Source of the DNA: Membranipora membranacea
Lineage: Eukaryota; Bryozoa; Gymnolaemata; Cheilostomatida; Membraniporidae
Assembly: GCA_914767715.1 (NCBI GenBank)
Contig: OU612072.1
Location: forward strand, 19,780,001 to 19,844,000
Length of the DNA: 64,000 nt
Direction of reading: 5' to 3'
Shown one piece after another: positions 15,001-28,475 of this stretch. Position 1 is the stretch's first letter. Every line of letters begins with the position of its first letter. The notes under the pieces were generated by a model that did no database searches, was not told where the DNA came from, and saw nothing but the letters and a program-made list of their open reading frames with translations. Both the position numbers and the translations under genes were made by a program.

Positions 15001-17452
15001 TAAACATTGCATTGTGGGATACCATATCACTGCTGTACTATCGGGTCTGGGAGGACAGCACCGAGGAGAGCACAGCACACACCCCCTCCTCCCCCACAAA
15101 GCTCACTCAAACTCCAGCATATTGTGTGATCCAAGCTCTCTTTCTCAATTTACTCTATTTGGATTTCAATATATGTATCCTGGCGATAATTATTCGCATC
15201 ATAATTATGATAAGAGCATCAACTTCACGTGTCACTGCGGGAGTATTATAGCATTGTTGACGTGAGGACGCCTTATCAATTCAAAGTCCGTAGCCAGCGA
15301 ACTAGGAAAAGTCACACTTTTTGCTCTACATGAATTCTTATTATTTCACCACTTAGCGCTAAGTTCACTAATCACCTGATAAGAGTACCAGGTGAACCTT
15401 TCACTTTGTGTAGTTGAATACTGATGACTCAAGTACCTTTTATCAATGGTAATATTGCAAGGTCATTATTACAGACAATATGCAGTCTCATGGTAGATAA
15501 TTCACAATATATAACCAGACCCGGATATTGGTGTCTCAAATCTGATAATAGCATGAATTTAACCACTCACAATATGGCTGATGAGTGCGTCTTATTGGTC
15601 GAAGTGATGCATACATGGCAACACACGCTGTGTTTGACTTTTGGCTTTAACGCGCCTATCAATATGTCTAACTCTATTATAATGCTTCATCCTCTACTGT
15701 ATTAGGAATTGTGTTACGCTATAAAATGCACTCTTCGTATAATTGAATAGCAGTGGATGAACCCTTGTCACGTGGCTTCATAAGGGCAACAGCTACTTTT
15801 TTGTGGCTGCGCATCAAGTCTACAGATGCGAATAAGACCATTAATCCATGCCTGATAAGGGTAGAACAGTAATAATATGATTCAGGATAAATTTGGAAAA
15901 TAATTCGATGGGTTGTATGTCTTGCATATAGGATAAAGCATGAAGGTCGAGGGTCTAATACACAGTGATTAGGAACTTACTGTACCCTGAGAGGGCACAA
16001 CTCTTACGTTAATCTGTTTCAGTTTGAAGGCCAGTTGGAGAATACCTAGATACAAGCAGTCACTCAGGGTACATTTCAACATCTCTCTTTCTTGACTATA
16101 CCATATTTGAATTTTAAACATTGTAACCTGGCAAAGCGTACTTTCAGGATATTTATGATAAGAGTGTCAAATATGCGCTTTGCGGCTGGAGTCCTAAATA
16201 TTGGTGACATGAGAAGGTCTTATCGATGCTAACTGCGCAACACAGCATCCTATTAAAAGTCATGCTTGTTCTACATAAGTTCCAAATATTCACCGATCAT
16301 GGCTAGATGCGTCAAACATTTGATAAGAGAACCTTTCACTGGATATTATTGAATACTGTTGCACAAATTTCTACGTAATTATTGCATTGTCATTATTACA
16401 GACAATACGCAGTCTCCTGGTCGATAATTCACAATACATAACCAGATGGCGACGATTTGATAAGAGCACGCAATTCACCTTTCACTGCATGTAGCCAAAA
16501 ATATAGTTCCTGGAACTGTGTCTTAGCAGGGGAACTAATCGATACATGACAACAGCACTGTGATGTTATCATAGCCTGCATGCGCCTATGAATATATCAC
16601 ACATTAACCTTACATCTAAGACCAATAGTTAGCTACTTGGTCTACTGTTTTATGATTTGAATTACACTATATGCATTGCTTGTATAATTGAAGGACAGTG
16701 GATGAAGCCATGTCATGCGGCCGCACACAAAGTAAACACGTGACAAGGCTGTACAGTCAATGCAGGTAGGAGAATGACATCATGACAGCTAAGGATAAAA
16801 TAAAAACAAAATCCAGGACAGTTTTGGTGAATACATTGATGAGTTACATGTCTTGGTCATGTTATATAACAAGAAGGGACAGGGTCTTGAAATGTGCAAT
16901 GATTAAGGATTATTAATACCTGATAGGGCACAGCTTTTATGTTCTTCTTGAATCTGCCCTCAATTTGTAAGCAAATGGGAGAATACCCGGAATTAAGAAT
17001 TCAGGGCTCAGTGTTATCTATTGAATTAATAAATTCAATTTTTTGCTTGACATAAATCGGAATGCATTATCATACAGCACGGAGAGGAAGCAATGGTATC
17101 TAAGAGGTCAAGGGGGAGATTCGGAACAGCCTTTCCCCATCCGAAGTAATTCATGAATCTCAGGGGTGTGTACAACGGGCTCACAGGGACCTCAGCAGCA
17201 AATCTCATCCCACCCCTCTTTCTTGACTATACCTTATTGGATATTTAACTTCATAAGCTTGCAAAGAGTTTTGCATATTATTTATGATGCGAGAGTGAAA
17301 TACACGTTTGATGGCGAGAATACTAAATGTTTTGACATAAGGTCTTATCAATGCTAAGCTGACAAGAAAGCTCCCTAATAAAATTCACAGTGTTTGTTCT
17401 ACATCAGTGCTAAATAATATGTTACCACTTATGGCTAGATGCGTCATACATT

Positions 17453-17512
17453 TGATAAGAGAACCTTTCACTGGTTACTATTGAATATTGTTGACACAGG
17501 TTTCTCTTAGCA
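17453..17512. repeat. fold-back repeat (TGATAAGAGA family)
   Basis: TGATAAGAGAACCTTTCACT at the left end and TCTCTTAGCA at the right, one mismatch from a perfect 10-bp inverted pair. Confidence 0.75.
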
Positions 17513-17559
17513 ATGTAAATATTACAAGGTCAGTAGTACATACAAAATCACGGCTCATG

Positions 17560-18035
17560 GTCTCCCGTGAATAAACATATATATATAATCTGAAGATGGC
17601 TGTTTGCCTCACACAACCGATAAGAGCACCCAATTAACTACTAACCTTGATTTTCCTGATTTTAGGGCTGCACCAATACCAAAATCTTATCCAGCTCACA
17701 CTGTGCAAGTCAATACATATTCATTGAACGATGCTTATAAACTGCTGGATGTAAACTCCAATATCCAAGTATTTGGGAATAAGTCTAAATCAATTTCTTA
17801 CATAATGTAATGCCATAAGGAAAAAAGATCTATTGCAGTGCTCAGCCCTAATCTTGGGGAAAAAATCGGCATATAATTTACTGTGTAAGATAAAACTCAG
17901 AGACGCAAAGCTATTGGTATGTAATATCATGCATTACAGTGATGAACCAATGGCATCCAGGAGACATGAACTGATAGCACAGCCCATCTCTCCACCCTAT
18001 GAAGTTAATCATCATTCACAGAGGTGTAAACAATG
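17560..18035 (+). repeat. dispersed repeat, copy 2
   Basis: Second copy of the block at 3161-3629, nearly identical along its length. The exon-like open frame (17604-17810) is preserved, with a few amino-acid changes and an altered C-terminus. Here the block is not followed by a GGGA microsatellite. Confidence 0.8.
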
Positions 18036-18475
18036 AGCTAACTCTAACTTCAGCAGCATTAGTCATCTGACCTCTCTTTCTTGACTATACCTTATTTGAA
18101 TTTCTAACTATATAGCCTTGAAAAATTGTTTGCATCATCTTTGTGATAAGACTGTCGAATTCATTTTTCGCTGTGGGAGATCTAAACCTTGTTGACGTGA
18201 GAAGGTTTTATCCACGCTAAGTTCAAATGGTTGTGAGATAGGAAAAGCCACACTTCCTATTCTACATAAATTCTAAATTTTTCACCACTTCAGTGAAGTG
18301 AATGATACATGGCAACAAACACTGCTTGGATACAATGTTATGTGATTGCTTTTGATTCATAAAGTCCATAGCAGTGCATTACAACCAAAGTCAGGCCTGT
18401 TGAAGCTTGTAATTCCCATCATATATAGTGAGATATGGAAGCAAAATTGTGACGCTCCCTGCTAACAAAATTTCA

Positions 18476-18549
18476 GCCTGGCTTGAAAAGCTTTGTTCGG
18501 TTGGGGGGGGAGGGGGGTTGGAGGGTTCAAAATGCTTTTCAAGGCAGGC
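18476..18549. repeat. hairpin with G-run loop
   Basis: 16-bp arms GCCTGGCTTGAAAAGC and GCTTTTCAAGGCAGGC pair with one mismatch around a loop of about 42 bp that holds runs of eight and six G. May be a mobile-element end pair or a structured DNA motif. Confidence 0.7.
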
Positions 18550-18990
18550 TAACAACATTTATAATGTGTGACAAGAGCAACAAATTAACCTTATAATGTT
18601 TGGCGCTGCACCCTTTTAATATTAGCGTAGGGGGATAAATCCATTAGATGAACTCATGATACGAAATGATTATGTTTACCACCCTCATGTAGGATTTACA
18701 GCCCCCAACCCTCTCTCCCTACCAAACCTCTCATTATTTTCAGAGCTCACTAGAACTTCGGTAGCACATGTCAGCCCATTGGTCTTTGATGACTATCCCT
18801 CGCTTTACCTAACCTTGGAAAGATTATTTGCATAATATTTTTGATAAGTTCGTCGAATACATATTTAACTGTTGACGTGAGAATGTCTTATCTACATACG
18901 CTAAGTTCATGAAGCAGTGAAATAGGAAAAGTCACACTTATTATTCTGCTTTCCTAAATATATCACCACTTACACGCAGTGTACGTGCAT

Positions 18991-19060
18991 CAGATAAGAG
19001 CACTGAGTGGGCATTTCACTTGTTGTTATTGAATACTGTTGACACAAGTTTCTCTTATCA
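18991..19060. repeat. fold-back repeat (TGATAAGAGA family)
   Basis: Left end CAGATAAGAG and right end TCTCTTATCA, with the family's internal TTCACTTGTTGTTATTGAAT stretch. Confidence 0.7.
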
Positions 19061-19300
19061 AAGTTATTAATGCAAAGTCAGAAATAAAGACAACATCCCA
19101 CTGCATGGTCAGTAACTCAATACAAATATACCCAAATGGCTTGGGTCACACATCTGATAAGAGCACAGTATGAACCACACACTGCTAGTCGTTGAAAATA
19201 GTTGATGCAACTATATCTTTATTGGTGCAATTGATAGTACATGAAAATAGCACACACTATCCTTCATCTAACCGCCAAACATGACTAAGCTCCTTCCTCC

Positions 19301-20239
19301 CTACTTTAAAATTTGCATTGTATCATAGGCATAAAGAAATACTTGCTAAAATTTGAAGATGTAGCTTCCATTGACTAATCAAAAACTGAAATCCTGAATC
19401 ATCAAATTTTCCGAGCAAACACATATCTCAGGATTAAATCTGATTCCATATGTATATTGAACCTGGCCATGGAGATCACAAGTCCTAAGAGCTAAGAGGG
19501 CTTTTGATCGACCTGATTCTCCGGGTACAAAGGAAAAGCTGAGAATTTGTAATTTTCGTTGGTTGTGTTCTAACCAAGTTTTGTATTTAGATTGATCATA
19601 AGGTAAAATATGAGAGAGTAAATCTTTTTCTACAACTCTAAGTTAACTACCAGTGTTGCTGAAAAGTTGTTTTTGCATTTGATTAGGGAACAATATCGTA
19701 CGTTATATTATGAAAAGTAAAGAAGTAGGGGTTCTAAGAAGAAAGTAGGATAGCACAGCAACCTGACTAACCTCTGACACTATCCCCAATGATCTTAATT
19801 TTAATCAAGCATCACACAATGAATCAATAGAATCGCGAGGTAAATTAACTATTTAAGTAGCTTCTGTCCTTGTAATCACTACTAAAGGCCCATACTGTAA
19901 AGTGGTTCAACCTGGTTTAACTCGTTACTTTGTTAGACACAAGAATCTGTTCTCTTGTCATACTTCTTATTATGAAGACATGAAGAAGTCAGCACCAGCT
20001 CAGCGTACGCTCCTGTATTTGTCTTAGTTGGATAAACCACCCTGCATGAATCATAGAAAGAGAGAAAAGTTTGGATACTGCTCAGTTTGTCTCTATATTA
20101 CTTACTCCCTTCACTTAGGTACAAAAAATCTGAGACTTGCCACAGAGAGTAATCTTAGCATAGAATTCCATAAGGATCCAACATCATTTCACAATTAAAA
20201 CAATTGAAATCAAAATACCACGCTTCTAAATAAAATCGC
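19301..20239. other. intergenic sequence downstream of gene A
   Basis: No gene recognised. The part next to 20239 is the presumed 3' untranslated region of gene A; I saw no clean AATAAA close to the stop. Confidence 0.4.
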
Positions 20240-23200
20240 TCACGGTGGTATCCTAGAGATGACCAGCATGCTCAGAGTAGGATATCTGCTCCGTTCAATG
20301 AGTCTGTCTGTCAGTCTCTGTTTCAGTGCGTTCGGTATTTTGGTTACTGAACCATCGAATGTGACATCAGTAGACCACGTTACTGTCAGAGTATCATTCT
20401 CACAAGTCAGCATAGCCTGAGAACCTGCCTGTGGCCTGCAGTCTGCAAAACAGAATTTGATATAACAGTAGTTGCAGAAGAAGATATTCAACATGTCCAG
20501 ACAGAGACAGAGTGACATGATGGGCATAATGAAAACTTTGACCTCTTGATCTTTCGAGCTAATAATTCTCATCATTATGCGGTGATCTTTCTAAAGACCT
20601 ACGCAGGTAGCATCATGCATTTGTATTTCGTCAATGATGAGCAAAAGTAGCGCAGCGAATTCAAAACTAACATCGCCTAAATTTTCAGTTTTCATTTGAC
20701 AAAGTAGCTGCCACAGTTTTTATCCCCATGGTTAAACAAGGAGGAGTTTATGATGGGATTTTTAATTGGCCTGTCCCTCATTATGTTTGGTCATTATCAA
20801 CATTACAGTTACAATATTAAGCCCCATATTTATCTTGATAATAAATTAACTTACTGTGTTGACATATATCCTTTATCTGGTTGACATTACTATTGGCGAC
20901 GCTTGTAAGAGTAGATAGAGCAACCTTCTCAGTCAGCACTGTACACTTTATATCATATCTAGCAACCAGTTCTATTTGTCTCAGCAACAGGTAGTCTGAA
21001 ATTTCAAAGGTTGAATATCATAGCGGGTAGAGGCCTACTGCAGACATGAACTTGCAGAAAAACATTTTGACTGACTGATAACCGTGGTAACAAAATTCCA
21101 TTCTAGTGTGTTTAACACACCAATAAAGACAACTATAGCCTATGAAGCAAATTGGCAATAATCAGCAATAACAATTCTGAATGATGATGGTCATATCAAA
21201 TTGACTCAAGCATATTTTGTGTGCAGTCAATCAAATGTGATTTTTTCATATATGCTTTTTTTATTTTGAAGGTTTCGAAGTTTAAATTTGAGGTTGATCC
21301 TGACATCATCAATGTTTTGAGCATCGAGCCTCAAGATTGCACTTTCAACCTCAATCTATCAACATACCTTTAATTTCTACAGTGACATTACAGGGATTAT
21401 TTCCACCGACTATCTCATACTCATAACTACCGACTGGTAACTTCATTCTGTGGGTGATACCTTCTATAGACAGATCTACGTCAGCTAATCCAGTAGCAGG
21501 AGAGACAACTTCCCGTATCGTATCCGGGCAGGTCATGTCTAGTTTTGAGGTGCCTGTGAAGTGTTACACAATACCTTCTGATCACAAAGATTTTTGTGGT
21601 ACTAATTGACTAGGTATTTAAAACTTCAATTTTGAGATTTGAAATTGAGACGCAAATGTAGGATACAAAACTACCTAACATAAATATAACACACAGAATG
21701 CAGGTATATTGAAATATTCAAATTCTTGAATGCCTCTTCATACAAATATCTTCGTTGAAATTCCAAATTTATATTATGTTATCAAGAGAACATATACAAA
21801 TGAGCAGCAACCAGACACAAGAAGCTCAAGGTTAAGTAACCGGTCAGCAATCCAGAGCAGCAGTGATCACAGGAAGGGATGAAATATACAGATCACATTT
21901 TGTACTTACTATTATTTATGACTGTAATTTGTATGGTACAGTTGTCTCTGTAGATGACATGACTACCTACAGCAAATCCAGTGTGCTGGTCAGGAGCTGT
22001 ACCCACAAAGGCTTTCTCATCATCAGACGTCACATACAGTGTCATGTTGATGTCCTGACAAGGTGGTCTGGTGGTTGTCTCTACAGGTAAAAATAGATAT
22101 TCATTTTGATGTGACAATATATTTTAATTGATGAAGTTTAAAATGTGACAGCTGTAAATCCATTTAGACAAGTACAAGTACAGCAAGGTATGATGAAAGG
22201 TTGCTTAAGTTGGCAATATTTACGGCGTATATTCATACTCACCGTTTTTTATAACTTCGATGTTCAATGCGCAGTTGTCTTTATAAATCACATGACTACC
22301 CACAGCGAGTCTAGTCTGTATGTCAGGAGTTATGTCCACTTGTGCTTGCTCCTCATCGGATGTCACATAGACTGTCATGTTTTCGTCCTGACAAGGGGCT
22401 TTGGAGGTGGTCGTCTGTGTAGTTGTTGATGGTGTGGTAGTTGTAGGTATTGGCGTAGTTGTCAGTCTTGGATCTAGAATATTAGAATATTTAGTATCGT
22501 GGAGTCATTTATTAAAACACCTTTCAAACAAAATCAAAAGAATTTTAAAAATTGTGGTTTCAACAGGAATATAAACAGAATTTCCAAGGCTGCTTCTCTA
22601 CTTTATAATTTAATTAATTCATATCTCATTTATTGGAGTAATCTTTTTATGTGAGGCAAAAGTGGTAAATTTGATCATTGATATTATATTTAGTAAAATC
22701 AGCTACTATGTTGTCTCACAAGATTATCAGGCGGGAATGGCTAAAGTGGTAAAATGGACCAGCAAATATCACCTATAAATTCAACTTGAGATAACAGAGA
22801 TAGCATTAACCTATAAATATATATACAGAGTACTCACACACAAACTGCTGGATCCTCGGCCATTGTCCGACGTACAGAGAAGTATTAGTGATAAGCAGAG
22901 AGGTTGGGCGATACAAACATCCTGAGCAGAGATCCAGGGTGGTCACTCTGTCTGAGTTCATGTCTACGAGTCGGATCTTGTTATTGTCTCTGTCAGCCAC
23001 AAGCAGTGTCTGATTACCTATGAATACGAGGTCATATGGGTTGGAGAATAACGAGTATAGTAGAGAGCTGTCTCTGTATCCTCTGTTCCCTGGTGACCCG
23101 GAGATAAGTGTTATTTTCTTCTCTCTGTATGTGATACGGTAGAGAGCGCTTTTTGCTGCTAAGACATACAGATCCCCTTTGTCATCTTGTGTCAGCTGTC

Positions 23201-24723
23201 TGATATACTGGAGGCGGTCGGACTTAACGAAATTACCGACCGAGGCGGAGCTTACATCGACTGTCCTCACAGCCTTGTTAAGCCGGTCAGTGACGAGAAG
23301 CTGATCGACACTTTTATTGTCTCTTATTACAGAGAAGGGATAGTAGAACTGACCGGGGCGACCGTCTGTGTATCCTGCTGACTTACACTGTCCAGAGAAG
23401 ACGGAGGTGATCCTTGTGACACGGTTAATCTCTCTCAGACAGTGATTACCAATGTCAGTTACAATTACACGCCTATCTGTGACTTGTGTGAATCCATAGA
23501 TAGAATCAAACCAAGCCTCAGTTCCTTTCCCCTCTCTGTATCCTCTCTCAGCAGTGTTCCCGGCTATGGTCGTAGATGTCGTACCATCGCTGGTCTTCAG
23601 TGAGTGCATGTCAGTGTACAGTATGTGACCGGGTTGGAACAGATCTTCTTCCATGTGATAAACATAGTAAGTGGTGGTGGTGGTGAAGTGTGTAGCAGTA
23701 GATCTCTCTAATCTGTAAGATTAATATTATTATGTAAATGGACGATGTTTGTTAATTTGATTGTATTAACGCAGTAATTATTGAACAAAAAAAACACAGA
23801 TATTGCAAATGCAAATGCAATATTTTAAATTCATAATTTAAATGAAGTGTATTTTTCGCATTCTAAGTATTTATGTGCTGGTGGGTGAATCAAATATATC
23901 AGAATTATTAATTTTTCCCAAAATTGATTCAAATTGATTCAAAAGGCTAATCGTGTTTTCTATCTACCAATTAAATTTAAATGCAGGTTATGCACCAGAC
24001 ACCAAATTATATAATATTTTACACGCGGCTTTCGTTCACAGTAAGTTTTGGTTATTTGGAGTTGTCACATGTTATACACCATGAGGAGGCAATACACAAA
24101 ATTTCAATTAAGCGACCTAAATTCAAAATCTTGAGTAAAACAGATATTGCTTCAATTAATCAACAAAAATGTTTGCAATGTATAAATTACAAAAAAGTAA
24201 CAGCTTGTACCAAAATTAATGTGTAATATCACAAATCACAAGAAGGAATGAAACGATCAAATGATTAGTTCACTGTACATTGCCTACCCTGAATCTGATA
24301 TTTTTACTAAAGTATATTCTAGCATAGAACTCAGAAGGCTTTCAAACCCCTATTTATCACATCAATGGAAAGTGACTCACCGATCAACTAGAGACTGCGT
24401 ATCCTGATCCAGACACCACCCAGTATTTAGTGTCACACAACATAACACCTGTCAAAACAATGATGGTAATAATTAAGTTTGTTACAAACGAAACAAGTAA
24501 TGTACTGTAGGTTAGGGGGGAGACACCTCCCATATAACGAGAATACTGATTCCCCATTGAGACCCTCTGCACACTCATCATATAAGTGTTATGTCAGGGT
24601 TGAAGCATGTCATGCTTGTAATCTTCTGTACTGCAGGATTATTACAAAATATCAATTTTAAGGTTATAATTGAATTGCAATTCACATTGTACTTACAAGG
24701 AAAAGTGCCAGTCTCAGCTCCAT
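20240..24723 (-). CDS. gene A: secreted NHL-propeller/HYR-like protein (8 exons, 633 aa)
   Basis: Coding exons in transcript order: 24723-24697, 24448-24381, 23712-22838, 22473-22243, 22080-21910, 21553-21368, 20995-20855, 20442-20240. They join in frame to 634 codons including TGA. Residues 1-21 (MELRLALFLVLCC...) form a signal peptide split by intron 1. Exon 3 (residues 32-323) is a six-bladed-type NHL beta-propeller with blade signatures such as NHCLREI, NKAVRTV, ALYRITY and NKIRLVDM. Exon 4 opens with a Thr/Pro linker and, like exon 5, encodes a short HYR-like beta domain (CQD..MTxYVTSD, AVGSHVIY, DNC). Exon 6 is another (MTCPDTI, LPVGSYEYEI, CNVTVEI). Exons 7-8 add Cys-containing segments of unknown fold. 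There is no transmembrane helix or GPI-like tail, so it is probably secreted. From exon 3's end through exon 8's start all boundaries are phase 1, typical of shuffled extracellular modules. NHL propellers bind proteins or nucleic acids; being extracellular points to protein or glycan ligands. Paralogue of gene B. Confidence 0.9.
24381..24723 (-). other. signal-peptide exons 1-2 of gene A
   Basis: Exon 1 (27 bp) starts at the ATG at 24723 and ends before GTAAGT. Exon 2 (68 bp) follows a TTTTGACAG acceptor and ends before GTGAGT in phase 2, which the first base of exon 3 completes. Together they give a hydrophobic core ending in Cys, then LDQDTQSLVD. The start is chosen because it is the only upstream ATG that makes a signal peptide in frame with the propeller. 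Confidence 0.85.
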
Positions 24724-25379
24724 GATCTTCTTCGGACTATAGCAATATTAATTCTACACCTCTAGTCTCTCCTCAGTACGGTAAGTGAATGAGCTGGCAG
24801 TGAACATTAACCGGCTGCGGAGGTATTTAGCTAGCGGCAACTAATATTTAACCAGTTATCTTTTATGTGCGTCAAACTTCAGATAAGAGAGCCAAGTAAA
24901 CCTTTCTCTGCCTGGTACTTAATACTGTTTTAACAAAGTCCCCAATATTGAACCGGGGTACTGCTGTGTGCGTCAGAGACCTGATTAGAAGGACAGGTGA
25001 AACTTTCACTACACAGTACTCAATCATGCTAATACAATGATTCATATATCACTGTAAATGTTACAGGAGGCAACAAACTTAAATTCTACGAAAAGGAATG
25101 TAAATGTTGGCATGCCTGCTTGAGTTTCATTTGATGAGGCCTGATGCTTACAAGTCTGAGTCTGTTGCATCAATTGAGCTTAAATGATAATATGGAATGA
25201 CAACTCTTTGTTTGTCATCAATATCTCTCTAACGGCACACAATTCTTGTGGTGTTATTAATGGTGTATCAATTATACCTGTAGCTGTAATTGTTGGTGAG
25301 GTTTATCAAGGGGCCTGATGTTTACAAGTCAGAGCCGGTTTGGTCAACGGAGCTACAATGACATTAATGAAGGATGACA
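24724..25379. other. upstream region of gene A, no gene seen
   Basis: Presumed promoter and 5' untranslated region of gene A. Two TGATAAGAG-like half elements lie near 24896 and 24980. I cannot point to a convincing TATA box or initiator. Confidence 0.4.
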
Positions 25380-28300
25380 GCACACAGTTCTCGCATGTAT
25401 AAATTTTAGCCAATTTATTATTAGCTATTTTTTATTCAATTGCATTGCATGGATCTCATGATATCAAACTATCTCAACCTTACATCCTAGCGATAAGATT
25501 TTTGTAGTGTCTAACTTCTATCCTTAAACTGCTGTAAATACCTAATGCCGTTATCTTGTAGAAACAATTAATGATGAGATCATATGATTGATATCAAAGT
25601 GACGCAACTCAGTCATGTGGAAGCTGGGAATATTGAATTCATTGACGCAAACTATACAAATACTGCTGATCTTGTGCTTATTATTGGGAGGGCGTTATAG
25701 CTCAGCCCCTCCCATATTTAATCAACATCAACCCAGTGAATGTTATAGATTCTTATTCTCAGTCACAACTAAACAACAAGATACTATCTAGAGATAACTT
25801 CTGACTCACTCTTCAGATATCAGATATCAAACCATATATCCATAGAATGCATATGTAAGGAAGGCAGGATTAAAGACATTGAAGGGTGCGAGGGATTGAA
25901 TAGTCAATCAAGAATTGCCTCTTAATTGGACACAAATGATCCCTGAGCCACCGATCGCCTGGCAGTTAATCTCACGAATGGGTAAACAATTACAATTTCT
26001 TCGTAGACATGGGATGATGGGGCTGCTTAGAGAGCATGTTCCAGAAGCTATCGGTAAAATTCAACTTTAAAGCAAAAAGCTTACTGAGACTGCGCAATCT
26101 AGCAGTATTCATGCTGCAGTGTTATGTGGCTAGTACAAACTATATATAACCTGGTATCTTAACCAGAGAGCATACCTGCCATGTAAAACGACTGCAACTA
26201 TTTTACACACAGTCATTCAGAAGGGCAGTTTCACTCTACATTAATTTTGTATGGCTAGTCTGTTATTTTAAAAATTTATTCAAGGCTGCCGTTTGTCTCA
26301 ACTATTAAAAATCTGTACGTTTTTACCAAGTGACATAGTGTTAGGAAAAGCAGCTAATTTTGTATGACGGCTACCCGCGCATAATTAGGGAGCTTGATCA
26401 TTTTTAGTAATCTGTGGCATCCACGGGTTGTTAAAAGACAAGAAAGTTCAATATGAAAAATGAACTTTATGTTTCTGTGAAAAAGACAGTCATCTTAGCA
26501 TTGCTTACAATTATGCCAAGCCTTGGTGATTATTTAGAAGATGATGGATCGATAACGATAAGTATTTGTAACAGGCCCCATGATTTATTTACAAGGCAGC
26601 CAGGGTTGTTACAAAGCTATTGGTATAGGCGTTCACCTCTCAACGCTTCTGAAGTGAATGGTCAAGGGCTCAAGTACCGCCGCTAAGCAAGAGTGAGTGG
26701 CTTTCTCTTTCTAGAAGGTATACCAGTTGTGTAATTCTTGCGCCACATCCACCCTCCAATGCCATACACACAGGACCAGCGGTAAGATGAGTGATAAACT
26801 TAGGGACTCTGCTTGCAGAGTGCGGAAGTAGCTAAGCTAAAACACTGTCCCTCTTACTTTACTGTTTAAAAATTGCCTAGCAGCTGCATTCTGGTTTTCA
26901 AAAACAAGACATAGTTGTTGATGTCAATAATTACTTTACTAATTTGTAAGGTAACAAGTAATCATTAGTATGACTTATTCCTGTGAAAGCGGCATTAACT
27001 ATGAATCTCTAACTTCATGATATTGAATATGTCATTTGCTTCATTTCGATTAATATTTTGGCCAATGTCAACTTGAACTTTTTGACAGTTTTTGTTAACC
27101 ACAACACTAGCATGCAATTACCGGTTTAGATCATTTTGGTTTATATAACAAGTATTTAAGATAGTATTAGGGAAAGAGATGTAAAGTTACTGATCAAGCA
27201 GGATGAGGACCCATGAGCTGTATCCAACACAGCTAACCTCAACAATGCGATCTAAATTTAGGAGCAAAACTGGTGTCTCAAGGTACGAAGGCACGCTGTA
27301 AAAATCATCATGACGCAATATCACAAACATTTATTGGGAGATTTAACCTCTAGTAGTTTGACACCCCCATACTTTTGGTAAGCAGTAACAATGCCGTAAT
27401 AAACCAAGACCTTGTTTTATTGTGTTTAGAAAGGTATACCAGACCCTCCCCCTTCAATGTTATTGTCAGTGGTCGTTGCTTCTCGCGGCAGAGTAAATTA
27501 ACACATATTTTTTAATTTGGCGATAGCCTTGAATTTCTAATGTGCTTCAAACCTCTGATAAGAGAAGGAAGTAATCCTTAGCTTAGTAATCCTAGGCTGT
27601 TGACATATTTCTCTTATCACAGATCATTCAGAGAACACAGGCCAGTGACTTTTAAAAAGTATTTCAGGAAAATAAAGACTAGGTTTTAGACTTCATTGGA
27701 CTATAATTTTATTAGATATGTTGAACTGCGATGCATCGGTCTCGTGATTAAAAAAGTAATGGTGCTGGTAGGGCATGGCCGTTACGTCCAACTTTGATTT
27801 GAGTTGTTACCAAAAAAAATGCATATTGGAAGGCAGACTCTCATAATTACTTTGTATTTACACAATTACTATCCTATCTCGATCCTTAGCACCATGAAGA
27901 GTGAAGGAAAGAATGCATGTGTGCATTGCATTGTGGGATACATAATAATTAAGTTATCACAATTTTGACAGCCAAAAAACAAAACAATTGAAGAAAGGAA
28001 GACCAAAGCCGTGTATTCTCCCACTAGCAATGGTAAGACTTATATCCAATCTTACCCAACGGCAGTCATTATTTGGAGGACTTAATAATTAACTAATAAA
28101 TACAGACGATGCTTGGGACTAGGGAACTAATACAGAACTTCTCCTCGATAATACCCATGATATTCATAAACTGATTGCCTTGGTCTGAAGCAGGACATCT
28201 GACGATACATTGCATCAAGACAAAGGGTAGGTGTATGAAGCTAAATATGCAGCCTGTTAACATATTTTGATCTGTTCCTGCAATACACCGTAATCGTTTA

Positions 28301-28475
28301 AAGTAACGCTAAATGATTGCTTAGAATTATCAATTTTATAGAGCAGCCTACACAGCTTTGCTATTAAATCAAAGTCATGCTTAACAAAGTTTGTATCTCT
28401 TATCAATCAAGTTTCAATGAAGCAAAATTGGACCGACTCATGTTCCTCGTCACTAACTAAATTCCTTATATAGCT
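25380..28475 (+). repeat. long direct repeat, copy 3 (diverged, expanded)
   Basis: Third copy of the 10.2-14.2 kb unit. It shares the head around TTTATTATTAGCTATTTTTTATT, the middle around ATACCTGCCATGTAAAACGA and the tail around GCATTGTGGGATA and GCTAAATATGCAGCCT, but has extra segments and is much more diverged. A fold-back repeat lies inside at 27557-27620. Confidence 0.8.
27557..27620. repeat. fold-back repeat (TGATAAGAGA family)
   Basis: Perfect 10-bp ends TGATAAGAGA and TCTCTTATCA with 44 bp between. The interior has AAGGAAGTAATCC and GGCTGTTGACATAT, as in other family members. Confidence 0.85.

Larger units (their letters stand above)
15001..19300. repeat. array of about five diverged units (0.7-1.1 kb each)
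   Basis: A shared segment reading CTTTCTTGACTATACC, then CTTGCAAAG and TTTATGATAAGA, recurs at about 15140, 16080, 17215, 18070 and 18780. In each unit it is followed by a TTGACGTGAGAAGGTCTTAT-like block, an AAAAGTCACACTT block and a fold-back of the TGATAAGAG family. Units are strongly diverged, with other insertions between them (one is the dispersed repeat at 17560-18035). A related unit lies at about 31390-31590. No gene seen. Confidence 0.75.

Noticed and set aside
12911-26686. Small hydrophobic peptide shared by long-repeat copies 2 and 3
   Set aside because: Copy 1 has the frame broken, and similarity extends far outside it, so it follows from DNA duplication and not from coding selection.
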